DNA of 36,908 nt from a virus. The position numbers were made by a program, and so were the translations under genes. The notes under the pieces were generated by a model. The model was not told where the DNA came from. It was given only the letters and a program-made list of their open reading frames with translations, and made no database searches. The stretch covers positions 1 through 36,908 of the IMG/VR virus record IMGVR_UViG_3300020119_000270; one strand, written 5' to 3'. Shown here one piece after another: positions 22,678 to 28,594 of the stretch (positions are counted from its first letter, which is position 1; every line of letters starts with the position of its first letter).

Positions 22678-23202
22678 CTAGGGGGTAGTTAAAATATTAA
22701 ACCCCATCCTTTGCAGTCCAGTCGCCTCAATTGAGTTAATCTTAATTTGAGATGAGATCGTTTGAAGTCCCTGCTTCCACGACATAAGCTTCGGTTCATT
22801 GGCACTTTTGTTCACAATGGTATTAATGATCTTTTCTGTGACAAACTCCATCATCCGTTTAAACTTATTTGGCGAGAGCAGCTTTCGGCTGATTTGATAA
22901 ACATTAGACAGATTCTCTTTTGGCTTATTTGGGTTTTTGCGTGTCCATCGAACAATATGCCCAAGCTTTTCTAATATATTTAAATACTTAAACACCGTTG
23001 GTCTCGACCATTTGAGATCGATTTGCAGCGTCTTGATGCTTGGGAAGGCGCAAGGCATACGATTAATTAAATCTGTTAACAGTTGAAAGGCTCTGGCGGG
23101 AAGCCTCTCTGGACCACTCGCCAGGGCTCTCCTGCGATCAAGATATGCGTATTGCGAAGCTTGCGTTTTTTCATTTTTCTTCCGACTAAATCCAATATTC
23201 AT
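22678..23202 (-). CDS. Winged-helix replication protein (RepO-like)
   Basis: 174 residues from ATG 23202 with GGGGA upstream; a TTG ten codons earlier is less likely. Residues about 35-95 form a winged-helix domain: PARAFQLLTDLINR, CAFPSIKTLQIDLKWSRPTVFKYLNILEKLGHIVRW. This is the style of phage and plasmid initiators that bind the origin and recruit host helicase. The C-terminal half is basic with no motif. No primase, helicase or polymerase was found, so host proteins would do the synthesis. It could also act as a transcription regulator. Confidence 0.6.
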   Translation of the reverse strand: MNIGFSRKKNEKTQASQYAYLDRRRALASGPERLPARAFQLLTDLINRMPCAFPSIKTLQIDLKWSRPTVFKYLNILEKLGHIVRWTRKNPNKPKENLSNVYQISRKLLSPNKFKRMMEFVTEKIINTIVNKSANEPKLMSWKQGLQTISSQIKINSIEATGLQRMGFNILTTP

Positions 23203-23293
23203 CTGAATCCCCAAACTGTTGAATGACCCCAAGACTTGCAGATCAAAGTTATTGTTAAGAAATTACGCAGTGAATTATTTTTAAGATTTACGC

Positions 23294-23324
23294 TTGACGT
23301 GGGTTGGGAAAAAAAGGATATAGT
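23294..23324 (+). promoter_or_regulatory. Plus-strand promoter of the small RNA
   Basis: TTGACG at 23294-23299 (5/6) and TATAGT at 23319-23324 (5/6) lie on the plus strand. The spacing is 19 bases, longer than the ideal 17, which weakens the call. The start site would be near 23331. Confidence 0.45.
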
Positions 23325-23330
23325 GAGCAC

Positions 23331-23480
23331 GTCCTGTCCACGTTGAAACTTGTTGATTTGTCGTCCTTAAGTTTCATTAAAGCGAAATTCAGAAAAATAA
23401 AGCGATCCGAAATTTCAAAATTAGATAACCCTGCTCTCTTCAAAACTTCAAGTTTTAGAGAGAGCAGGGTTTCTTTTTAT
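23331..23480 (+). ncRNA. Candidate plus-strand small RNA (about 150 nt)
   Basis: The transcript would run from a promoter at 23294-23324 to a strong intrinsic terminator at 23427-23480, against the direction of nearly all genes. It contains no ATG. A first stem TGAAACTT/AAGTTTCA (8 bp, about 23343-23376) encloses a roughly 17-base loop, an A-rich linker follows, and the terminator stem ends it. It lies in the gap between the zinc-binding protein and the RepO-like gene. The function is unknown: it could be an antisense or trans-acting regulator of phage or host RNA. Confidence 0.55.
23427..23480 (+). terminator. Very strong intrinsic terminator
   Basis: The arms AACCCTGCTCTCT (23427-23439) and AGAGAGCAGGGTT (23459-23471) pair perfectly over 13 bp. 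The loop itself folds (AAAACT/AGTTTT). A T-rich run follows (TTCTTTTTATTT). On the minus strand the hairpin is not followed by T, so it acts on plus-strand transcripts only. Confidence 0.85.
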
Positions 23481-23513
23481 TTACTATTTGTAAAATCACG
23501 TGGTGTCTTTTTG

Positions 23514-24005
23514 CTACCATGTAATTTTTACATACCAATCACTGTACGGGATTCCCCAAGTAGGCCATGCCTCTGGACGCAATCTTCCCTTCTGACACGA
23601 GCATCTAAAAGTATAAGTATAAAGCTTACCATCGGTGGCCTGTACGGCGCCACTGCCATGGCAATCTGAGCAGCCTGATCCCTGGCTTATGAAGACCTGC
23701 TTCTTTTGATTTTCTTCTATTTTGAGCCCATTTGTAGGGGTTTGGGGGGGCTCTGTGATTATGGGTGGGCGCTTTAGTTTCTCTGACTCAATCTTTTTTA
23801 GGGCTCGTCTGAAGTCTGTGACGATCGGTAAAATCAACTTTGACTGTAATTCTAAATCCACAATAATACTAAATTGTACCGATGTAAGATTCTTAAATTC
23901 TTGGAAGATGAAGTCACGCCGCGACAACGTGTAATAATCCTCACCCTTTACTTTAAACTTCTCTACGATCTTATTGATTTCATTATCGAACTCACCTCTG
24001 TCCAT
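23514..24005 (-). CDS. Zinc-binding protein of the replication block (163 aa)
   Basis: The N-terminal 80 residues are helical and charged, followed by a Pro-rich linker (PPIITEPPQTP). Then comes a DnaJ-like zinc site CSDCHGSG...FRCSC (C112, C115, C135, C137). It lies between the ERF-linked genes and the RepO-like gene. A DNA-binding or helicase-loading role is possible by position only. Confidence 0.55.
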   Translation of the reverse strand: MDRGEFDNEINKIVEKFKVKGEDYYTLSRRDFIFQEFKNLTSVQFSIIVDLELQSKLILPIVTDFRRALKKIESEKLKRPPIITEPPQTPTNGLKIEENQKKQVFISQGSGCSDCHGSGAVQATDGKLYTYTFRCSCQKGRLRPEAWPTWGIPYSDWYVKITW

Positions 24006-24062
24006 GAGGCGATTGTGGCCTGAATCAAAATGTAAGTAAATTACATCGAAGAAACCTTAACT

Positions 24063-24293
24063 CTATTTAGAGTTATTAACTTTCTTTGGCCTCTTGCGTA
24101 AGATTTTCTTCTTTGGTTTCTCGCAAACCAGAGAATGGACAGCAATTGAGGTATGAAAACCTTCTTGATCTAGATGTTCTTGCATCATTTCAGCGCTATC
24201 TTTGTCGTTAAACCCGTAGCTCAACGTCGCAATAACAACGAATTTTGGGTGCCCGCATTTGAGTTTTGGCCCAAGCTTTGTCTTAGATTTCAT
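24063..24293 (-). CDS. Small basic hypothetical protein (76 aa)
   Basis: ATG 24293 overlaps the ERF stop by 4 bases (ATGA); an earlier in-frame start (24311) is less likely. It has KCGHPKFVVIATLSYGF, then an amphipathic helix (DSAEMMQEHLDQEGF), and a Lys/Arg-rich tail (KPKKKILRKRPKK). It may assist the annealing protein. No family was recognised. Confidence 0.5.
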   Translation of the reverse strand: MKSKTKLGPKLKCGHPKFVVIATLSYGFNDKDSAEMMQEHLDQEGFHTSIAVHSLVCEKPKKKILRKRPKKVNNSK

Positions 24294-24934
24294 GTTTGAA
24301 ACTCTATCCACTGATTTAGTTTAACTAGATCTTGAGGTGAGAGATCAGCACTTTTTTGTTTACCCGTAAGCTCAACAATAATGCCTCGAGCCTCATCATC
24401 GTTTAACTTTAAGTGTTCAGTTAATCTTTTCCAAACACCGGTCACTGTGTGAGTTTCTATTGTCCCGGCAACTGGAGGTTTAATCCCAACGACTACCGGA
24501 GGTTTTACTACAGGCTTGCGATCATCTTCTTTTTTAGGTCGACCGATACTACCTTCTCCATCATCATCTTCGTCTGCTACCTGAGACATAAGTGCGCTGA
24601 GCCCAAACCTTTTTGCATAGGAGACTGCACTGCCCATCCCTTGCATGTTTTGTTTATCTAAGATTAGTGGGAACCCACCATCTGATAGCCATTGTCCAGA
24701 GCAGTGAATAAGGCTCGTTATGATCATGGTTACGTCGCCAACAGTCGAGATCGATTGGACAAGAGCTATACCATTTTTACTTAACGGTTCTCTAACCGAA
24801 TCAACCACAGAGGTAAGAGAGGCATATTTGCTTTTGAAGTGCGAATTTACCTTATCAAATACCGCAGGTTTCATTTCTCCTTGCGCCTTCGCTAGAGCTG
24901 TCGCCAGTAAATCAATATGTTCACTTGTCTTCAA
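24290..24934 (-). CDS. erf: ERF-family single-strand annealing protein
   Basis: 214 residues. The ERF core is clear: LLATALAKAQGEM, then NSHFKSKYASLTSVVDSVREPLSKNGIAL, and SYAKRFGLSALMSQVADEDDDGEG (105-128). ERF proteins anneal single strands in phage recombination and genome circularisation. After residue 130 there is a Pro/Lys linker, then a helical C-terminal domain (EARGIIVELTGKQKSADLSPQDLVKLNQWIE). It pairs functionally with the RusA resolvase. It overlaps both neighbours by 4 bases. Confidence 0.88.
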   Translation of the reverse strand: MKTSEHIDLLATALAKAQGEMKPAVFDKVNSHFKSKYASLTSVVDSVREPLSKNGIALVQSISTVGDVTMIITSLIHCSGQWLSDGGFPLILDKQNMQGMGSAVSYAKRFGLSALMSQVADEDDDGEGSIGRPKKEDDRKPVVKPPVVVGIKPPVAGTIETHTVTGVWKRLTEHLKLNDDEARGIIVELTGKQKSADLSPQDLVKLNQWIEFQT

Positions 24935-25125
24935 GATTTGTACTCCTTTAATGCTTGTTTAAAGGCCCACATATTTAGCTCTTTTTCATTTACATTGCTA
25001 TGTTTTGCTATGGCTTTTGCAAAGATTTCTTCTTGAAGACCCAATATTTTGTTAAGATTTCTTGCTTGTTTCTTATGATGCTCGATTGCAATAAAATCAA
25101 TCCAATTGTCTGAATCGTCTGCCAT
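24931..25125 (-). CDS. Small helical protein before ERF (64 aa)
   Basis: Start at ATG 25125 (MADDSDNWIDF) chosen because AAGGG lies about 9 bases upstream; the frame is open further upstream to 25236 but that part looks unrelated. It is helical throughout (EHHKKQARNLNKILGLQEEIFAKAIAKH). It overlaps ERF by 4 bases. Function is unknown. Confidence 0.5.
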   Translation of the reverse strand: MADDSDNWIDFIAIEHHKKQARNLNKILGLQEEIFAKAIAKHSNVNEKELNMWAFKQALKEYKS

Positions 25126-25252
25126 GTTTTTTAACCCTTCTTTTCTCTTTATTAGTACTGCGAACGGCTTTGTACATATGGGGTTTTGGCATGACCCAAG
25201 ACGTAAGATCAATGATCTTTTGGATGGACCATTCAAAGAGATTTTGGATCAT
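25097..25252 (-). CDS. Small basic protein (51 aa)
   Basis: ATG 25252 follows an AGGAAG ribosome binding site closely. The product begins MIQNLFEWSIQKIIDLTSWV and ends with a very basic stretch (KEKRRVKKHGRRFRQLD), so nucleic-acid binding is possible. It overlaps the next gene by 29 bases in another frame. Confidence 0.42.
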   Translation of the reverse strand: MIQNLFEWSIQKIIDLTSWVMPKPHMYKAVRSTNKEKRRVKKHGRRFRQLD

Positions 25253-25281
25253 ATCTTCCTGTCCGTGATTAAGGGCAACGA

Positions 25282-25313
25282 TTAGTAACTAAAAGATGGG
25301 GTTTTGTTACTAA
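25282..25313. repeat. Inverted repeat, possible operator or hairpin
   Basis: TTAGTAAC (25282-25289) and GTTACTAA (25306-25313) are perfect 8-base arms around 16 bases that include AAAA and TTTT. It covers the end of the 33-residue gene and lies upstream of the 51-residue gene. It may bind a repressor or form an RNA hairpin. Confidence 0.45.
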
Positions 25314-25411
25314 CAAAAAGAGAAATGAAAGAGATATTTCATCATTGTTGCCGCAATGATAATTCCGATAGCCATTAAAAAACCATTAAGTACGGGTTGT
25401 AGATTATTCAT
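25310..25411 (-). CDS. Tiny single-span membrane protein (33 aa)
   Basis: ATG 25411 overlaps the previous stop by one base (TAATG). The product has a hydrophobic span (residues about 10-30, GFLMAIGIIIAATMMKYLF). The TAATG coupling supports it being real. Function is unknown. Confidence 0.48.
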   Translation of the reverse strand: MNNLQPVLNGFLMAIGIIIAATMMKYLFHFSFC

Positions 25412-25632
25412 TATGAGGCAAGGTCTATCATATCGAGCAAATCAGCAAGATTAGTTGCGTCTTTCTCAAAGACTTCCAATAATAAAGCTACACCCAATAA
25501 ACACTTCTGTTCCTCAACTGACGAAACGAAGCTTGTTTCTTTACGTAAAAAGTCCTTAATTATCGAAATTTTAACAGATAGCTCAACAGCAAGACCGTGG
25601 CATTTGGCTAGTTCTGTTTGAATACGTTCCAT
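25411..25632 (-). CDS. First gene of the early block, hypothetical (73 aa)
   Basis: Helical, with no motif (MERIQTELAKCHGLAVEL ... LLLEVFEKDATNLADLLDMI). Its ATG lies only a few bases downstream of the predicted start site of the promoter at 25644-25671, so it may be translated from a nearly leaderless mRNA. It is followed by the 33-residue membrane protein with a one-base overlap. Confidence 0.5.
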   Translation of the reverse strand: MERIQTELAKCHGLAVELSVKISIIKDFLRKETSFVSSVEEQKCLLGVALLLEVFEKDATNLADLLDMIDLAS

Positions 25633-25643
25633 TATTATGGCCT

Positions 25644-25671
25644 AATAAACTAAGTTTACACGCCATGTCAA
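25644..25671 (-). promoter_or_regulatory. Promoter of the early (recombination/replication) block
   Basis: On the minus strand TTGACA (25671-25666, perfect) and TTTATT (25649-25644, 4/6) are 16 bases apart. The expected start is near 25637, about 5 bases before the ATG at 25632. It separates the lysis genes from the early genes. Confidence 0.55.
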
Positions 25672-25686
25672 TGGATTAAGTGAGGA

Positions 25687-26010
25687 TTATTTCTTACCCT
25701 TAGTCTCGCTCCAGGTGCGGGTTTCGATGGTTTTTACCGTCTCTTTAACCTCACCCAAAACTGAGAGAACCCTATCGCGGTTAAGATCGCTTCGCTCTAT
25801 TGCTTCTTTATGTCGCTGTTCAATGGTGTTCATTAAAAGATTATTTTGTTCTTTCACCCAAGACACCTGAGCAAATGTATTAAATGCCCAAATAACGACG
25901 CCAGTAACAAGCATCCCGGTAGTAATTAGAGGGGTTAATTCCTTTAAAATACTTGTCTCTTTGTTTGAGTCTTTGAAAGTTATTCTTCGTCTCATAATAA
26001 GAATAATCAT
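25687..26010 (-). CDS. Single-span membrane protein with helical tail (107 aa)
   Basis: A transmembrane helix at about 29-49 (PLITTGMLVTGVVIWAFNTFA) and a charged helical C-terminal half (EQRHKEAIERSDLNRDRVLSVLGEVKETVKTIE). Membrane anchor plus periplasmic coiled coil is the layout of inner-membrane spanins and some holins. It is in the lysis region. Start at 26010 or 25995. Confidence 0.5.
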   Translation of the reverse strand: MIILIMRRRITFKDSNKETSILKELTPLITTGMLVTGVVIWAFNTFAQVSWVKEQNNLLMNTIEQRHKEAIERSDLNRDRVLSVLGEVKETVKTIETRTWSETKGKK

Positions 26011-26024
26011 ATCATAAATAACTC

Positions 26025-26426
26025 TTATTGAAGCGAGCCCCTTTCTCTATCTTTATCCATTTGATCTTCAACATCACGTGCTTCTCCTGATTCTTGTTTA
26101 GCGGATGTGAGCATCCTATCTAAAGACGCTGCGACAATTTCGTTGAACAATTTTTGATCTAAGATAAACTTCTCATCTTTTTCTCTGGCTCTTTTTTTGG
26201 CCTCGAATACCTCTCCTAGAATTAGAACCACAAGAGATACAGTCTTTGCTACAAGCCCATTGGTGAAGATGGATAGAACCAGTCCTCCCCAATCAAATGA
26301 AAGAGCGGAGGTGGCAACAGCGGGCACGTCAGAGATTGATTCCGTTCCCATCATGTCACTGGTTTTTGGCTCTTGTTTTTTCTCTTCTGGAGGCTCTGGT
26401 AAATCCTTTTCAGTTTTTTCCGACAT
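26025..26426 (-). CDS. Membrane protein of the lysis region (133 aa)
   Basis: An acidic Pro/Lys-rich N-terminus (KDLPEPPEEKKQEPK), a hydrophobic region at about 46-72 (GGLVLSIFTNGLVAKTVSLVVLI) and a charged C-terminus. It overlaps the upstream lipoprotein gene by 17 bases, with GAGG close before its ATG. It could be a holin or anti-holin. Confidence 0.48.
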   Translation of the reverse strand: MSEKTEKDLPEPPEEKKQEPKTSDMMGTESISDVPAVATSALSFDWGGLVLSIFTNGLVAKTVSLVVLILGEVFEAKKRAREKDEKFILDQKLFNEIVAASLDRMLTSAKQESGEARDVEDQMDKDRERGSLQ

Positions 26427-27030
26427 AGCCTCGTGCCCCCGTGGTCATCTTAAAAATATGCCCATCTTGGGTCCAGTTCCAAACAAAGTTTGAGTCATCA
26501 GCGCTAGTATAAAGTGGAGTGTAATTTGCTTTAAGGATTCTAAGTCTTATCTCACCTTCTGCCCATGATGCATGATCCTTTCCATCCTTGTCTAGCCAAT
26601 GGATCTCCATTTGGATGGGCCAGAAGCCTCGATCATTTGGATCGAAGTGATCTTTTTTGATCAAATCCTTCCATAGAATTTTAGCAGTAGTTTGCCCACG
26701 AGGTATTTTGCCCCCCAGGGCTACTGTTCCTGATGGGAAATAGATCTTATAAAATACACACGAATCTTCTTTGCAGATGGCAGGAGGTGCAATGATCTGC
26801 ACTGACTCAGTAGTAACTGGACCTTCACGCATTCGACAGTATGTGTAGCCAGAGATTGGCTGGTTTCCACATCCTTCAATGAAGATCGTATAGTCGTTTG
26901 CTTCTAATGCGCCTATTTGGGTATCGGCTATTACACCGACCCTGGAGCATGAGTTTGCTCCAAGGAGGGTGATATAGAGACATATCCATGCGCAAACCCT
27001 AAGAGCGTTTGAACGTAGATTTGATTTCAC
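26410..27030 (-). CDS. Secreted lipoprotein-like protein (206 aa)
   Basis: The N-terminus has basic residues then a hydrophobic stretch (ALRVCAWICLYITLLGANSC) with a likely lipidated C28, although Asn in the lipobox is unusual. The mature part is beta-rich with Cys pairs (EGCGNQPISGYTYCRM, AICKEDSCVFY) and Trp-rich segments (WNWTQDGHIFK). It overlaps the holin-like gene by 4 bases. It may act at the outer membrane in lysis. Confidence 0.5.
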   Translation of the reverse strand: MKSNLRSNALRVCAWICLYITLLGANSCSRVGVIADTQIGALEANDYTIFIEGCGNQPISGYTYCRMREGPVTTESVQIIAPPAICKEDSCVFYKIYFPSGTVALGGKIPRGQTTAKILWKDLIKKDHFDPNDRGFWPIQMEIHWLDKDGKDHASWAEGEIRLRILKANYTPLYTSADDSNFVWNWTQDGHIFKMTTGARGYVGKN

Positions 27031-27374
27031 TTCGCATCCGGTTGAATGATTGCGTCGTCAGCTTTTTTCGGAAGAGGAATGGTGCTGAATCTGTTTAGGA
27101 TTGGAAATAGCTTTCCTTGACTAAAGTCAGTGACCTTTGATTCATTTACTTTTAAGAACTCGGCGACTTTTGCCAAAAACCCAAGGCCTGGGATTGCAGC
27201 TAGTGCTGAGAAGAAAAGTACAAATGCATGCCAAAGAGCAACAAATGGGCTCACAAGACTTGCTAGAACGCCACAACCAACAACCAATGCTCCCAATATC
27301 TTTAAGATAATCGGTACGTGTTGAAGTGCTGGGGAGCTCAAAAGCATGACGATGAAATTTAAAACTGGATCCAT
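27027..27374 (-). CDS. Holin-like membrane protein (115 aa)
   Basis: GGAGG lies 9 bases before the ATG. Two hydrophobic helices (about 22-45 and 45-70, KILGALVVGCGVLASLVSPF, LWHAFVLFFSALAAIPGLGF) are followed by a charged tail (PKKADDAIIQPDAK). It is next to the endolysin gene, which fits a holin. Holins have little sequence conservation, so this rests on topology and position. Confidence 0.55.
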   Translation of the reverse strand: MDPVLNFIVMLLSSPALQHVPIILKILGALVVGCGVLASLVSPFVALWHAFVLFFSALAAIPGLGFLAKVAEFLKVNESKVTDFSQGKLFPILNRFSTIPLPKKADDAIIQPDAK

Positions 27375-27449
27375 ATTAATAATCCTCCGTGATTAGTTGA
27401 TATAAGGTCCTTCAATTGTATTTAATGCCTTGCTAAATGAAACTTAAAT

Positions 27450-27986
27450 CTAAGCTATCGTTGCTCCAGGCTTGACTCCTCTGACTTGATCAAGTCTTGC
27501 CCACACGGTTTTAAGACCGTGAGTTTCAAGCAGAGGTTTTAAATCTTTCAGTGTGAGCCCATATGTTAATTGGAGATGAGGACGATCAATAGATTTTGAT
27601 GACCAATTCCCGCCCCATTCAAGCCCAAAACCTTTTGCCGTGGTTGCGAACTGGTCCCAAAGAAGTGCTGCATGTTTTGCTCTAAATGGATCTAAATCTT
27701 CTGGATTCGGGTAGGGATCAGGTCCTTTGAAGCAAAAATCAGCAGCAATCCCGTATTCGTGAAAAGAAGTCCCTGGCATAGCATGAGTGACCACGAGTTT
27801 TGGGTTCGTCACTACCCAAGCGCCATTAATGATCTCGCGGCCCTGACTCCAGACCTTGAGCTGTCTCTCGTGAGACCTCAGCCCTTCGGTTAGTCTCATC
27901 TCAGTATTAAAATACTCTTTCATATTCGATAACACTCGAATCACTCTGACTTGGAAATCTGGATAGAGCTCAAATTCTTCAATCAT
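27450..27986 (-). CDS. Endolysin, M15-family peptidase
   Basis: 178 residues. The zinc-binding signature of M15 L-alanyl-D-glutamate or D-Ala peptidases is present: SFHEYGIAADF with H76 and D83, and DRPHLQ with H137. EGLRSHERQ (34-42) is the upstream substrate-binding part. There is no signal peptide, so release through a holin is expected. The enzyme cuts the peptide of peptidoglycan at lysis. It overlaps the collar protein gene by 4 bases. Confidence 0.88.
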   Translation of the reverse strand: MIEEFELYPDFQVRVIRVLSNMKEYFNTEMRLTEGLRSHERQLKVWSQGREIINGAWVVTNPKLVVTHAMPGTSFHEYGIAADFCFKGPDPYPNPEDLDPFRAKHAALLWDQFATTAKGFGLEWGGNWSSKSIDRPHLQLTYGLTLKDLKPLLETHGLKTVWARLDQVRGVKPGATIA

Positions 27987-28582
27987 GTTTTGATCATCAT
28001 CATAACAAAGGCGTTTTTAGGTCTAGTCTCAACGCTATTGCCTCTAGGTGTGGTCTGATTATCAAAGTTAATTGATGGTTGACCTGCCCATGAAGGAGAT
28101 GCGCCTGATGCACCCCCTGATTGCGCTGGGATACCGTGAGAATGTTGTTGGAAAGCATCTGCCTGATATGAACCAACTTCTTGTGGGAGACCTGATCCGA
28201 GCGGTGCTCTTGCTGCTTGATCAGGGTCACGTCCTGAATCCCCGACATCTGTCTGGGATTGCATTCGTGGGAAGAGACCTCGAAAGTCTGGGACTTGGAA
28301 GTCAGTTAAGCCTGGGGTTCCCCAGTAGTCTCCGATTGCGGCATACAGCAATGCGTAATCTACTTTAACAAGCCTTCTCCCGTCACAAGGAATATAACCC
28401 GTTGGTACGTTTGCTTCAGGGCCTGCAAACATGCTGATCTGTCCTGGAGGGACTGGATAGCGTGCTGTGAGGTAGTTTGCTACTGCGCCGAACTTCTGAA
28501 AAGTTGCTTCACTCACTGGAGATTTGAAGTCTGTTTCTTCTACAAAAATTCTCTCTAATGATTCTGTGACTTCTGTTGCCAT
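27983..28582 (-). CDS. Phage tail collar domain protein
   Basis: 199 residues. Residues 46-107 form a collar domain: PPGQISMFAG, PTGYIPCDGRRL, YALLYAAIGDYWGTPG and FQVPDFRGLFPRM. The C-terminus is Gly/Ser/Gln-rich and ends with TRPKNAFVMMMIKT, also typical. Such proteins form fibre tips. AGGAG lies 6 bases upstream of the ATG. It follows the large tail tip gene. Confidence 0.82.
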   Translation of the reverse strand: MATEVTESLERIFVEETDFKSPVSEATFQKFGAVANYLTARYPVPPGQISMFAGPEANVPTGYIPCDGRRLVKVDYALLYAAIGDYWGTPGLTDFQVPDFRGLFPRMQSQTDVGDSGRDPDQAARAPLGSGLPQEVGSYQADAFQQHSHGIPAQSGGASGASPSWAGQPSINFDNQTTPRGNSVETRPKNAFVMMMIKT

Positions 28583-28594
28583 TGTATTCTCCTA

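Noticed and set aside
23331-23352. Possible single CRISPR repeat (ends in GTTGAAAC)
   Set aside because: Only a few bases resemble known repeat ends, there is one copy and no spacer structure; mentioned only as a speculation for the small RNA.
23304-23669. 121-codon plus-strand open frame over the small RNA region
   Set aside because: It starts with TTG without a ribosome binding site, runs through a 13-bp terminator stem and then shadows the zinc-binding protein gene.
25126-25236. N-terminal extension of the 64-residue gene before ERF
   Set aside because: The upstream part overlaps the 51-residue basic frame, and the ribosome binding site points to ATG 25125.
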